Shown one piece after another: positions 19,193 through 28,078 of a DNA stretch of 64,000 nt. Origin of the DNA: an uncultured Roseburia sp. GTDB lineage: Bacteria > Bacillota > Clostridia > Lachnospirales > Lachnospiraceae. The translations under genes and the position numbers were made by a program. The DNA lies in contig CANTEO010000003.1 of NCBI GenBank assembly GCA_947652855.1, forward strand, positions 1 to 64,000, in the 5' to 3' direction. The notes beneath the pieces are model-generated. The model was not told where the DNA came from and did not search any database. It was given only the letters and a program-made list of their open reading frames with translations. The first letter of the stretch is position 1. Every line of letters starts with the position of its first letter.

Positions 19193-20577
19193 TGGATGTG
19201 TTGAAGAAAGTCCCGGTAAGGGAGCAGGAGCCTACGGCTCGCGCAAAGAATTTTGAGGAGGTCTGCCTGGGATACGACGCGCAGGAGGCGGTAGAGGAGT
19301 CGCAGCGCTGCTTAGGCTGCAAGAACGCGCAGTGCGTCAAGGGATGCCCGGTCTCCATTGACATTCCGGGATTCATTACCGAGATAAAAGGCCAGAATTT
19401 TGAGAAGGCGTTTGAGATCCTAAGCGAGTCCTCCGCGCTCCCTGCTGTCTGTGGGCGCGTCTGCCCGCAGGAGAGCCAGTGCGAGGGCAAGTGCGTCCGG
19501 GGCGTGAAGGGAGAGCCGGTGTCCATCGGCAAATTAGAGCGGTTTACGGCCGATTGGGCCAGGGAGCATGGCATAGCGCCAAAAGGGGCGAAGGAGAGGA
19601 ACGGGCGCAAGGTGGCGGTCATCGGCTCCGGCCCGGCTGGCTTAACCTGCGCCGGCGACTTGGCGCGGATGGGCTACGACGTGACGGTTTTTGAGGCGCT
19701 GCATGAGGCGGGCGGCGTGTTAAGCTATGGCATCCCGGAATTCCGCCTTCCCAAGCAGGAGGTCGTGGCGAAGGAAGTGGAGAACGTCAGGTCGCTTGGC
19801 GTGAAGATTGAGACAAACGTTGTGATCGGAAAATCGACGACGATTGACGGGCTGATGGAGGAGGAGGGCTTTGAGGCCGTCTTCATCGGCTCCGGCGCGG
19901 GCCTTCCCCGGTTCATGGGCATTCCGGGAGAGCAGGCGAACGGCGTTTTCTCCGCGAATGAGTTCCTGACGAGAAATAATCTGATGAAGGCGTTTCAGGA
20001 GGGCTACGACACGCCGATCATGCGAGGAAAGAACGTGGCCGTCGTCGGCGGCGGGAACGTGGCGATGGACGCGGCCAGGACGGCGCTTCGGCTTGGCGCG
20101 AACGTGCATATTGTCTACCGCAGGAGCGAAGCGGAGCTTCCGGCCCGGGTGGAGGAAGTGCATCACGCAAAGGAGGAGGGGATCATTTTTGACCTCTTAA
20201 CGAACCCGACGGAGATATTGGTGGATGAAAACGGATGGGTGAAGGGCATGACCTGCATTCGGATGGAGCTTGGGGAGCCGGACGCGTCCGGCAGGAGATC
20301 CCCGGTGGAGATCGAAGGCTCTGAGTTTGAGATGGAGCTGGACACGGTCATCATGTCCCTTGGAACCTCGCCGAACCCGCTGATCTCCTCTACGACGGAA
20401 GGGCTTTCTGTCAACCGCAGGAAGTGCATCGAAGCGGAAGAGGAAAACGGCGCGACGTCTAAGCCTGGCGTGTTCGCCGGGGGCGACGCTGTGACGGGAG
20501 CCGCGACGGTGATCCTTGCAATGGGCGCCGGAAAGGCGGCGGCAAAGGGGATTCACGAGTATTTGTCAAATAAATAG
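19192..20577 (+). CDS. gltA: NADPH-dependent glutamate synthase beta-chain-like / NfnB subunit
   Basis: 461 residues from ATG 19192, with GGAGGTGA 6 nt upstream; the preceding GTG at 19189 is less likely. Two [4Fe-4S] Cys clusters lie near the N-terminus (CLGCKNAQCVKGCP and CGRVCPQESQCEGKC). The first Rossmann motif VIGSGPAGL binds FAD and the second, VVGGGNVAMDAARTAL, binds NADP(H). The fold is that of the glutamate synthase small subunit. With the NfnA-like partner immediately upstream, electron bifurcation (NfnB) is the more probable role; no glutamate synthase large subunit is seen in the window. The operon ends at the hairpin at 20587. Confidence 0.87.
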   Translation: MDVLKKVPVREQEPTARAKNFEEVCLGYDAQEAVEESQRCLGCKNAQCVKGCPVSIDIPGFITEIKGQNFEKAFEILSESSALPAVCGRVCPQESQCEGKCVRGVKGEPVSIGKLERFTADWAREHGIAPKGAKERNGRKVAVIGSGPAGLTCAGDLARMGYDVTVFEALHEAGGVLSYGIPEFRLPKQEVVAKEVENVRSLGVKIETNVVIGKSTTIDGLMEEEGFEAVFIGSGAGLPRFMGIPGEQANGVFSANEFLTRNNLMKAFQEGYDTPIMRGKNVAVVGGGNVAMDAARTALRLGANVHIVYRRSEAELPARVEEVHHAKEEGIIFDLLTNPTEILVDENGWVKGMTCIRMELGEPDASGRRSPVEIEGSEFEMELDTVIMSLGTSPNPLISSTTEGLSVNRRKCIEAEEENGATSKPGVFAGGDAVTGAATVILAMGAGKAAAKGIHEYLSNK

Positions 20578-20586
20578 GGGCGATTT

Positions 20587-20620
20587 TAAGCCTGGCGCGT
20601 CTGCCAGGCTTATCGTTTGC
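20587..20620 (+). terminator. Hairpin terminator after the Nfn pair
   Basis: A perfect 10-bp stem, TAAGCCTGGC with GCCAGGCTTA around GCGTCT, lies 9 nt after the stop codon. The T-run after it is interrupted (TCGTTTGCC, with TTTTT only about 20 nt on), so termination may be incomplete. Confidence 0.5.
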
Positions 20621-20702
20621 CTGTTTTTCCCTCGGCGTTTTACTTTCTGCGGGTTTCTGGGGCCGCAAAAGCTAACTTGCCGTTTAGAAAAGCAGAAAAG
20701 TC

Positions 20703-20731
20703 TTGCAATTGCCTTAAGGTACAGATATACT
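20703..20731 (+). promoter_or_regulatory. Strong predicted promoter of the GH112 phosphorylase gene
   Basis: TTGCAA (20703-20708) and TATACT (20726-20731) are 17 nt apart, close to sigma-A consensus. The start codon is at 20779, giving a leader of about 40 nt. I saw no clear operator or catabolite-response element. Confidence 0.72.
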
Positions 20732-20778
20732 AGGAGTATGCTTAACACATGGATATTTTTAAGAAATAGGAGGAAATT

Positions 20779-22935
20779 ATGGAACAAAAGGGAAGACTGA
20801 CGCTTCCTACCGATGTAGACATGGTAGAGGAGACAATACGTTTGAAGGAATTATTAGGCGCGGACGCCTTGAGGGATTGTGACGGGACCACAATGCCGGA
20901 CGCCCTGCTTTCACAGGATGCGAAAAAATATGCCACATATTATACAACCAGGAAGGACAATGAATGGGCGGAGGCGAATCCGGATGAGGTGCAGCAGGAG
21001 TACTTAATCAGCGACCGCGTCCTTGCGCATGGGAATACGCTTCGGATTGAGCTGATGAAGGGATTCCACAGGGAGCAGCTTAAGGTGAACACGATCCATG
21101 ACCCGAAGCGCTGGTGGGAAGTGATTGACCGCACGACAGGGGATGTCGTCCCGACAGACAAGTGGGAATATGACGAGTCCACGGGCGAGGTGGAGATCCA
21201 GACGGTTCCGTATCATGAGTATACCGTGAGCTTCCTGGCGTTTCTGATTTGGGATCCGGTACATATGTTCAATTTCATCACGAATGACTGGAAGGACGCG
21301 CCGCATCAGATTACGTTTGACGTGCGCCTGCCCAAGACGCAGCAGCACGTAAAGGAGAAGCTGAAGCAGTGGTGCGAGGAGCATCCGGAGATCAACGTAG
21401 TGCGCTTTACGACGTTCTTCCATCAGTTCACGCTGACGTTTGACGACAAGAAGCGGGAGAAATACGTGGACTGGTTCGGCTACAGCGCGAGCGTAAGCCC
21501 GTATATCCTGGAGCAGTTTGAAAAATGGGCAGGCTACCGGTTCCGCCCTGAGTTCATTGTGGACGAGGGCTACCATAACTCCATCTTCCGCGTGCCAAGC
21601 AAGGAATTCAAGGATTACGTTGAGTTCCAGCAGATTGAGGTCAGCAAGCTGGCGAAGGAGATTGTGGACATTGTGCATTCCTATGGCAAAGAGGCGATGA
21701 TGTTCGTCGGCGACCACTGGATTGGCACGGAGCCGTTCGGCAAATATTTTGCCAACATCGGGTTAGACGCAGTCGTAGGCTCGGTGGGCGACGGCGTCAC
21801 GATGCGCATGGTTTCGGACATTAAGGGCGTGAAATACACGGAAGGCCGCCTGCTGCCATACTTCTTCCCGGATGTGTTCTGCGAAGGAGGCGACCCGATC
21901 AAAGAGGCGAAGGTGAACTGGCTGAAGGTAAGGCGCGCGATCCTGCGCTCCCCATTAGACAGGATTGGATACGGCGGCTACTTAAAGCTGGCTGCGGAAT
22001 GGGACGGGTTCATTGACGCGATTCAATATGTCGTGAGCGAGTTCCGCCTGATCCATGAGCATATGGCGGGAAGCCGGGCGTATGTCGCCCCGTTTAAGGT
22101 GGCGGTGCTAAGCTCCTGGGGCGCGCTTCGCGGATGGATGTCCAATCAGGTGCATCACTCCATCTGGCACAGGGAGATTTATACGTATACGGGCGTATTG
22201 GAGTGCTTAAGCGGAATGCCGTTTGACGTGGAGTTCATCACGTTTGACGACATTAAGGACGGCATCCCGGAGGATGTGAAGGTCATCATCAATTCCGGCG
22301 ACGCGGGCACGGCGTTTTCCGGCGGCGAGAACTGGGCGGATGAGGAAATCTTAACGGCGATCCGCAGCTTTGTGGACAACGGCGGCGGGTTCATCGGCGT
22401 TGGGGAGCCTACGGCATGCCAGAGGCAGGGTCGTTTCTTCCAGCTTAGCGACGTGCTTGGCGTAGATCGGGAAATGACGTTCTCCCTTAGCACGGACAAG
22501 TATAATGAGAAGGATCCGAATCATTTTATTTTAGAGGACATTGAGGGCGACATCGACTTTGGCGAAGGCATGAGCCGGATTTACGCACAGGGCGAGAATT
22601 ACCAGATCCTGTCGATGGACGGCGAGTACAGCCAGCTTGTGGTGAACGAATATGGCAAGGGCCATGGCGTTTATTTTGCGGGCCTTCCGTATTCTCCGCA
22701 GAACTGCCGTATTTTGCTTCGCGCAATCTATTACGCGGCGGGCGAGGAGGCTGAGATGAAGAGATTCTATGTCTCCAATGTGGACACGGAGCTTGCGGTG
22801 TTTGAGAAGACCGGGAAGATCGCGGTGATTAACAATGCGATGGAGGCGAAGGACACGGATCTTTATGTGGACGGAAAGCTCTTCCAGAAGATGGAGCTTG
22901 CGCCAATGGAGATGCGTTGGGTCGATTATAAATAA
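20779..22935 (+). CDS. gnpA: 1,3-beta-galactosyl-N-acetylhexosamine phosphorylase (GH112)
   Basis: 718 residues, the usual GH112 length. The family cleaves galacto-N-biose and/or lacto-N-biose with phosphate, giving galactose 1-phosphate and the N-acetylhexosamine; these disaccharides come from mucin and milk glycans. It is cytoplasmic, with no signal peptide. The N-terminal TIM-barrel stretch EMMKGF-like region, WWEVIDRTTG and the motif GDHWIGTEPFG are recognisable. Asp312 in that last motif is the likely counterpart of the general acid Asp313 of the Bifidobacterium longum enzyme. The start ATG lies behind AGGAGG. It is monocistronic with its own promoter and terminator, with no sugar transporter, kinase or epimerase nearby. 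A galactosyl-rhamnose phosphorylase activity (also GH112) cannot be ruled out. Confidence 0.9.
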   Translation: MEQKGRLTLPTDVDMVEETIRLKELLGADALRDCDGTTMPDALLSQDAKKYATYYTTRKDNEWAEANPDEVQQEYLISDRVLAHGNTLRIELMKGFHREQLKVNTIHDPKRWWEVIDRTTGDVVPTDKWEYDESTGEVEIQTVPYHEYTVSFLAFLIWDPVHMFNFITNDWKDAPHQITFDVRLPKTQQHVKEKLKQWCEEHPEINVVRFTTFFHQFTLTFDDKKREKYVDWFGYSASVSPYILEQFEKWAGYRFRPEFIVDEGYHNSIFRVPSKEFKDYVEFQQIEVSKLAKEIVDIVHSYGKEAMMFVGDHWIGTEPFGKYFANIGLDAVVGSVGDGVTMRMVSDIKGVKYTEGRLLPYFFPDVFCEGGDPIKEAKVNWLKVRRAILRSPLDRIGYGGYLKLAAEWDGFIDAIQYVVSEFRLIHEHMAGSRAYVAPFKVAVLSSWGALRGWMSNQVHHSIWHREIYTYTGVLECLSGMPFDVEFITFDDIKDGIPEDVKVIINSGDAGTAFSGGENWADEEILTAIRSFVDNGGGFIGVGEPTACQRQGRFFQLSDVLGVDREMTFSLSTDKYNEKDPNHFILEDIEGDIDFGEGMSRIYAQGENYQILSMDGEYSQLVVNEYGKGHGVYFAGLPYSPQNCRILLRAIYYAAGEEAEMKRFYVSNVDTELAVFEKTGKIAVINNAMEAKDTDLYVDGKLFQKMELAPMEMRWVDYK

Positions 22936-22970
22936 AGCGGCATAGGGCCTGCATCGGAATGCGGGCTGCG

Positions 22971-23007
22971 GCGGGCAGATGGAAGAGCGTCTGCCCGCTG
23001 TTTTTTG
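22971..23007 (+). terminator. Terminator after the GH112 gene
   Basis: The stem GCGGGCAGA / TCTGCCCGC has a 10-nt loop and is followed by TGTTTTTTG. It lies 35 nt after the stop codon. Confidence 0.85.
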
Positions 23008-23023
23008 TGATTTGATAAAAATA

Positions 23024-23052
23024 TTGAAATTCCACCTGCGCTGTGACATAAT
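23024..23052 (+). promoter_or_regulatory. Predicted promoter of the thioesterase-pepP-polA run
   Basis: TTGAAA (23024-23029) and CATAAT (23047-23052) are spaced by 17 nt, immediately after the upstream terminator. It would serve the thioesterase gene and, by close spacing, the aminopeptidase and polA genes. Confidence 0.6.
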
Positions 23053-23095
23053 ATCTTTATCGTGTTTTTTTGTATCATTGAAGGAGGGAATGCAA

Positions 23096-23560
23096 GTGGC
23101 AGGCAGTGAATTGCAAATTTATGGACAGGCGGAGTCGCTTCGGATTCGGCCATACGAACATCACGCAAAATATTACGAGACGGATCAGATGGGGATTATC
23201 CATCATTCCAACTATATCCGCTGGATGGAAGAGGCGCGGATGGATCTGATGGAGCAGATCGGCCTTTCTTATAAAGGCATGGAGGAGATGGAGATCATAA
23301 GCCCCGTCCTTTCTGTGTCCTGTGAATACAAAAGCATGGTTCATTTTGACGATACGGTCGTGATTGAGACAAAAATTTTAGAATACAATGGAATTCGGAT
23401 GAAGGTGGAGTACCGGATGACGGATAAGGAAACCGGGGAGCTAAGGTCAGTCGCCATAAGCGAGCATTGCTTCTTAAGCCGCAGCGGCAAGCCGATTTCC
23501 TTAAAGCGGTCTTATCCGGAGCTGGACACGAAGTTTTTTGATTATTATGAGGAGCAATAA
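23096..23560 (+). CDS. YbgC/FadM-type acyl-CoA thioesterase (4HBT hotdog fold)
   Basis: About 154 residues. The start is probably GTG 23096, because AGGAGG (23082-23087) lies 8 nt upstream; the ATG at 23090 is only 2 nt from it. The catalytic motif YYETDQMGIIHHSNYIRWMEE matches the 4-hydroxybenzoyl-CoA thioesterase class, with Asp in TDQMG as the catalytic acid. Members hydrolyse acyl-CoA or acyl-ACP thioesters; the substrate here is unknown. The next gene begins 1 nt after the stop. Confidence 0.87.
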   Translation: MAGSELQIYGQAESLRIRPYEHHAKYYETDQMGIIHHSNYIRWMEEARMDLMEQIGLSYKGMEEMEIISPVLSVSCEYKSMVHFDDTVVIETKILEYNGIRMKVEYRMTDKETGELRSVAISEHCFLSRSGKPISLKRSYPELDTKFFDYYEEQ

Positions 23561-23561
23561 G

Positions 23562-25358
23562 ATGCAGGGCTTAGTGGCAGGGCGCCTTGCGGCGCTGCGG
23601 GAGCGGATGAAGGGGCGTGGCATTGCTCTGTTCCTGATGCAGACGTCGGACTTTCATGGCTCCGAATACATTGGGGGGCATTTTAAGGCGGTGGAATATT
23701 TTACCGGGTTCACCGGGTCGAACGCGACGGTGGCCGTCATGCAGGATCGGGCGGGCCTTTGGACGGACGGGCGGTATTTCATCCAGGCGGACAGGCAGTT
23801 AAAGGGGAGCGGCGTCACGCTGTACCGGATGGGAGAGGAAGGCGTGCCCGAGGTAAAGGAGTACGTGAAGGAGAATCTTCCTGCAGGCGGGCGGATCGGG
23901 TTTGACGGGCGGGCCATGGACGCAAAGACGGGGAACGCCTATCGGGCCATTGCAGCGGAGAAGGGCGGCAGCCTTTGGACAGAGGAGGATTTGGCGGGGA
24001 TGGCCTGGGAAGGGCGGCCAACGCTGTCTAAGGAGCCGGTTTTCCTGCTGCAGGAGCAGTATTCCGGCAGGAGCCTTGAGGAAAAGCTTGCGGACGTAAG
24101 GGAGCAGATGGGGAGGATGGGCGCGAAGGCGCATCTTTTGGCCTCCCTGGAGGACATCGCATGGCTTTTGAACGTGCGCGGGGGCGACATCCGGCACGTC
24201 CCTGTGGCGCTGTCGTTTCTTCTGATCCGCGCGCAGGACTGCGTATGGTATGTGCAGGAGGGCGTCCTGACAGAGGCGCAGAGAAGATATTTTGAGGAAC
24301 GAAAGGTTCGGCTGCGCCCTTATGGGGCGGTTTATGCCGATTTGGAGGCGTTCGAGGAGGATTCGGTTCTTCTTTCTGAAAAAGAGGTCAATTACAGAAT
24401 CTATCACAGCATTCCGGGGAAACGAAAAAAAATCAATGCAGAGAATCCGACGAAGCTGCTCAAGGCCGTCAAGAATCCGATCGAAGTGGAGAATATCAAA
24501 GCGGCCCATGTCAAAGACGGCGTGGCGTTCACAAAATTCATGCATTGGGTGAAGACGCGGGTGGGCAGGGAGCGCATCACGGAGCGGTCGGCCGCGGCTT
24601 ACTTAAGGGAGCGGCGCAGGGAGCAGGCGCATTTTTTGGAGGAGAGCTTCGGGACAATCTGCGCCTATGGGCCGAACGCGGCCATGATGCATTACGAGGC
24701 CACGCAGGAAAGCGACGCCGAATTGGAGCCGAAGGGGTTTTTTCTGGTGGATTCCGGCGGGCATTATCTGGAGGGCAGCACGGACATTACGCGGACGATG
24801 GCAATGGGCGAGGCCACGCAGGAGATGCGCCGCCATTTTACGGCAGTCCTGCGGGGCAATCTGCAATTAGCCTCGGCAAAATTCCTGCATGGCTGCAGGG
24901 GGGTTCATTTGGACATATTGGCGCGCGAGCCGCTTTGGGAGATGGAGCTTGACTACAAATGCGGGACGGGGCATGGCGTGGGCTATGCGCTGAACGTGCA
25001 TGAGGGTCCAAATGCGTTCCGCTGGAAATGGAAGGAAGGCATCTGGGAAAGCGCCGTGTTGGAAGAGAACATGGTGACGACGGACGAGCCGGGGCTGTAC
25101 CTGGAAGGCGCGTATGGCATCCGCATTGAAAATGAGCTGCTCTGCCAAAAGGCGGGGAAAAATGAATATGGGCAGTTCATGCAGTTTGAGACGATTACGT
25201 ATGCCCCGATTGATTTGGACGCGGTGGAGGCTTCTGAACTGACGAAAAAAGAGCGGTCGCTCTTAAATGAATACCATAAAAAAGTATATGGCGTCCTCTC
25301 GCCCTGGCTTACGGACGAGGAACGGATCTGGCTGAAAGAGTATACGAGGGAGCTATGA
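23562..25358 (+). CDS. Xaa-Pro aminopeptidase (M24 family)
   Basis: About 598 residues from ATG 23562, with GAGGAG 7 nt upstream. This is the long form of aminopeptidase P: two creatinase-like N-terminal domains (about 1-310) and a C-terminal pita-bread M24 domain. The dimetal ligands are visible: Asp in LVDSGGHYLEGSTDITRT (two), His in GTGHGVGYALNVHEGP, and Glu in TTDEPGLYLEGAYGIRIENE (two). It removes the N-terminal residue from peptides with proline in second position. It is cytoplasmic. The stop overlaps the polA start by 4 nt (ATGA). Confidence 0.92.
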   Translation: MQGLVAGRLAALRERMKGRGIALFLMQTSDFHGSEYIGGHFKAVEYFTGFTGSNATVAVMQDRAGLWTDGRYFIQADRQLKGSGVTLYRMGEEGVPEVKEYVKENLPAGGRIGFDGRAMDAKTGNAYRAIAAEKGGSLWTEEDLAGMAWEGRPTLSKEPVFLLQEQYSGRSLEEKLADVREQMGRMGAKAHLLASLEDIAWLLNVRGGDIRHVPVALSFLLIRAQDCVWYVQEGVLTEAQRRYFEERKVRLRPYGAVYADLEAFEEDSVLLSEKEVNYRIYHSIPGKRKKINAENPTKLLKAVKNPIEVENIKAAHVKDGVAFTKFMHWVKTRVGRERITERSAAAYLRERRREQAHFLEESFGTICAYGPNAAMMHYEATQESDAELEPKGFFLVDSGGHYLEGSTDITRTMAMGEATQEMRRHFTAVLRGNLQLASAKFLHGCRGVHLDILAREPLWEMELDYKCGTGHGVGYALNVHEGPNAFRWKWKEGIWESAVLEENMVTTDEPGLYLEGAYGIRIENELLCQKAGKNEYGQFMQFETITYAPIDLDAVEASELTKKERSLLNEYHKKVYGVLSPWLTDEERIWLKEYTREL

Positions 25359-28006
25359 AAAAAATAGTATTGATTGACGGTCACAGCATATTGCACCGGG
25401 CGTTTTTTGGCATACCGGATTTGACGAATGCAGAAGGAATCCATACAAATGCCGTGTATGGCTTCTTAAATATCATGTTTAAAATTTTGGATGAGGAAAA
25501 GCCGGATTACTTAACCGTCGCCTTTGACGTGCACGCGCCGACGTTCCGGCACAAGCTGTATGCGGAGTATAAAGGGACGAGAAAGCCGATGGCCGAGGAG
25601 CTGCGCCAGCAGGTGCCTTTGATGAAGGAGCTGCTTACGGCGATGGGCATCGTCATCCTGGAGAAGGAAGGCTATGAGGCGGACGACATTTTGGGGACGG
25701 CCGCAAGGATGGCGGAGGAGGCGGGGCTTTTGGCCTCCGTCGTCTCCGGCGACAGGGATTTGCTGCAGCTTGCGACAGAGCGCGTGAAAATCCGCATTCC
25801 AAAGACAAAGCGGGGCGGCACGGAAATAGAGGATTATTACGCTAAGGACGTGAAGGAGCGCTATCAGGTGACGCCGACTCAGTTCATTGACGTGAAGGCC
25901 CTGATGGGGGACGCGTCGGACAATATTCCCGGTGTGCCTGGGATTGGCGAGAAGACGGCGACGAGCCTGATTGCGGCTTATGGCAGCATTGAGGGCGCGT
26001 ATGCGCATTTGGAGGAAATCAAGCCGAAGCGGGCGAAGGAAAATTTAGGGGCGCATTATGACATGGCTCAGATGTCGAAGGAGCTGGCTACGATTGACGT
26101 GCGCGTCCCGCTTGAGTATGCTCCCCAGGACGCGCTCCTTGGGAATTTCTATACAAAGGAGGCGTACGTAATCTGCAAGCGCCTGGGGTTAAAGCAGCTC
26201 TTGGGCCGTTTTGAGGTGGACGCGCCGCAAAATGCCATGGAGCGGCATTTTAAGTGGATTGACGATTTTGCCATGGCTCAGGAATTCTTTGCAGAGGCGG
26301 CGGGCAGCGGCTGCGTGGGGATTGCCCCGGTCATGGACGGGCAGGCGTTTTTGGGCGCGGCGGCCTGCTTTGGCGAGGAAAAGACGGCCTTCCTTCCGGT
26401 GGGCGGCTTTTTGACGGAGGAGTATTTCAAGGGGCGGCTCCGGGAGCTGATCTTACAGGAGGGAATGCAGGCTTCGTTTTTGGACGTGAAGGAGCAGGTG
26501 AAGCTGCTTTCCTTAAATGACGCGGGAAAAAGCGTCCGCGGCCGGCTGTTTGACTGTGGCCTTGCGGCGTATCTTTTGAATCCATTGCAGAACGCGTATG
26601 CGTATGAGGACATTGCCAAAAGCCATTTGGGCTTACTGCTTCCGTCCAGGGAGGATTTGCTTGGGAAAGCGGGCAACGCGTCTGCTATGCAAGAGCAGCC
26701 GGAGGCGTTTTTAAAGTATGCCTGCTCTATGGCGTACACTGCCTTTCGGGCGAAGGGCGCGCTAAAGGAAGGGCTTGCGGCGCAGGGGATGCTTTCGCTG
26801 TATGAAGAGATCGAGCTGCCCTTGGCGTTTGTCCTCGCAGACATGGAAATGGAGGGGATACTGGCGGACAAGGAGGCCCTTGCGTCTTATGGGGAGCGGT
26901 TAAAGGAGAAGATTTCTGAGCTGGAGAAGGCGATCCATGCACAGGCGGGCGAGGCGTTCAATATCAACTCCCCAAAGCAGCTTGGCGTGATTTTGTTTGA
27001 AAAGCTAAAGCTGCCCTATGGCAAGAAGACGAAGACGGGCTATTCCACGGCGGCGGACGTGCTGGAGAAGCTTGCGCCGGATCATCCCATCGTCTCGGAT
27101 ATTTTAGAGTACCGCCAGCTTGCGAAATTAAAGTCCACGTATGCGGACGGGCTGATGCAGTTCATTGACGGGACGGGGCGGATTCACAGCACGTTCCACC
27201 AGACGATTACGGCGACGGGGCGCATCAGCAGCGCTGACCCGAACCTGCAGAACATTCCCGTGCGCATGGAGCTTGGCCGGCTGATTCGGAAAGTCTTTTT
27301 TGCAGGGGAGGGATGCGTGTTCGTCGATGCGGACTATTCGCAGATTGAGCTGCGCGTGCTTGCCCATATGTCGGGGGACGGGCAGCTGATACAGGCGTAT
27401 CGGGAGGCGAAGGACATTCACCGGACGACGGCCTCGCAGGTGTTCCATATCCCGTTTGAGGAGGTCACGGACTTGCAGCGGCGCAATGCGAAGGCGGTGA
27501 ATTTTGGGATTGTCTATGGCATCAGCTCGTTTGGGCTTAGCCAGGATCTTAGCATAGGGAGAAAAGAGGCCGCGGACTATATTGCGCGTTACTTTGAGAC
27601 GTACCCCAAAATCAAGGCGTTTTTGGACGGCCTTGTCGCCGAGGCGAAGGAAAAGGGCTATTCTGTGACGCTGTTTGGGCGGCGGCGCCCGATCCCGGAG
27701 CTTACGTCCGGCAATTTCATGCAGCGTTCCTTTGGGGAGCGCGTCGCGATGAACGCCCCGATTCAGGGGACGGCCGCGGATATTATCAAGATTGCCATGA
27801 TCCGCGTGCATGACAGGCTTAAGGACGAGGGCCTTCGGTCAAAGCTGATTTTACAGGTGCATGACGAGCTTCTGATTGAGGCGAGGATGGATGAGGTTTC
27901 TAAAGTGGAGCGGATCTTATCGGAAGAGATGCGGCGGGCGGCGGAGCTGTCCGTGTCTTTGGAGGTCGATATGCACCATGGGAAGAACTGGCTTGAGGCA
28001 AAGTAA
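25355..28006 (+). CDS. polA: DNA polymerase I
   Basis: 883 residues. The N-terminal 5'-3' exonuclease domain (about 1-290) retains VSGDRDLLQLA and ALMGDASDNIPGVPGIGEKTA. The middle 3'-5' exonuclease-like domain lacks the DxE motif at its first strand (GCVGIAPVMDGQAFLGA), so proofreading is probably absent, as in Bacillus Pol I. The polymerase domain has motif A (VDADYSQIELRVLAHMSGD), motif B (RRNAKAVNFGIVYGISSFG) and motif C (LQVHDELLIE). It functions in Okazaki fragment maturation and repair. It is translationally coupled to the aminopeptidase gene. Confidence 0.97.
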   Translation: MKKIVLIDGHSILHRAFFGIPDLTNAEGIHTNAVYGFLNIMFKILDEEKPDYLTVAFDVHAPTFRHKLYAEYKGTRKPMAEELRQQVPLMKELLTAMGIVILEKEGYEADDILGTAARMAEEAGLLASVVSGDRDLLQLATERVKIRIPKTKRGGTEIEDYYAKDVKERYQVTPTQFIDVKALMGDASDNIPGVPGIGEKTATSLIAAYGSIEGAYAHLEEIKPKRAKENLGAHYDMAQMSKELATIDVRVPLEYAPQDALLGNFYTKEAYVICKRLGLKQLLGRFEVDAPQNAMERHFKWIDDFAMAQEFFAEAAGSGCVGIAPVMDGQAFLGAAACFGEEKTAFLPVGGFLTEEYFKGRLRELILQEGMQASFLDVKEQVKLLSLNDAGKSVRGRLFDCGLAAYLLNPLQNAYAYEDIAKSHLGLLLPSREDLLGKAGNASAMQEQPEAFLKYACSMAYTAFRAKGALKEGLAAQGMLSLYEEIELPLAFVLADMEMEGILADKEALASYGERLKEKISELEKAIHAQAGEAFNINSPKQLGVILFEKLKLPYGKKTKTGYSTAADVLEKLAPDHPIVSDILEYRQLAKLKSTYADGLMQFIDGTGRIHSTFHQTITATGRISSADPNLQNIPVRMELGRLIRKVFFAGEGCVFVDADYSQIELRVLAHMSGDGQLIQAYREAKDIHRTTASQVFHIPFEEVTDLQRRNAKAVNFGIVYGISSFGLSQDLSIGRKEAADYIARYFETYPKIKAFLDGLVAEAKEKGYSVTLFGRRRPIPELTSGNFMQRSFGERVAMNAPIQGTAADIIKIAMIRVHDRLKDEGLRSKLILQVHDELLIEARMDEVSKVERILSEEMRRAAELSVSLEVDMHHGKNWLEAK

Positions 28007-28078
28007 ACTTAAAAGGAGCAGAAAGCGCAGTCAGCGTTGCCGCAGGGCGGGCAGGCATGAAGTGAAGTAGGTGACAGC

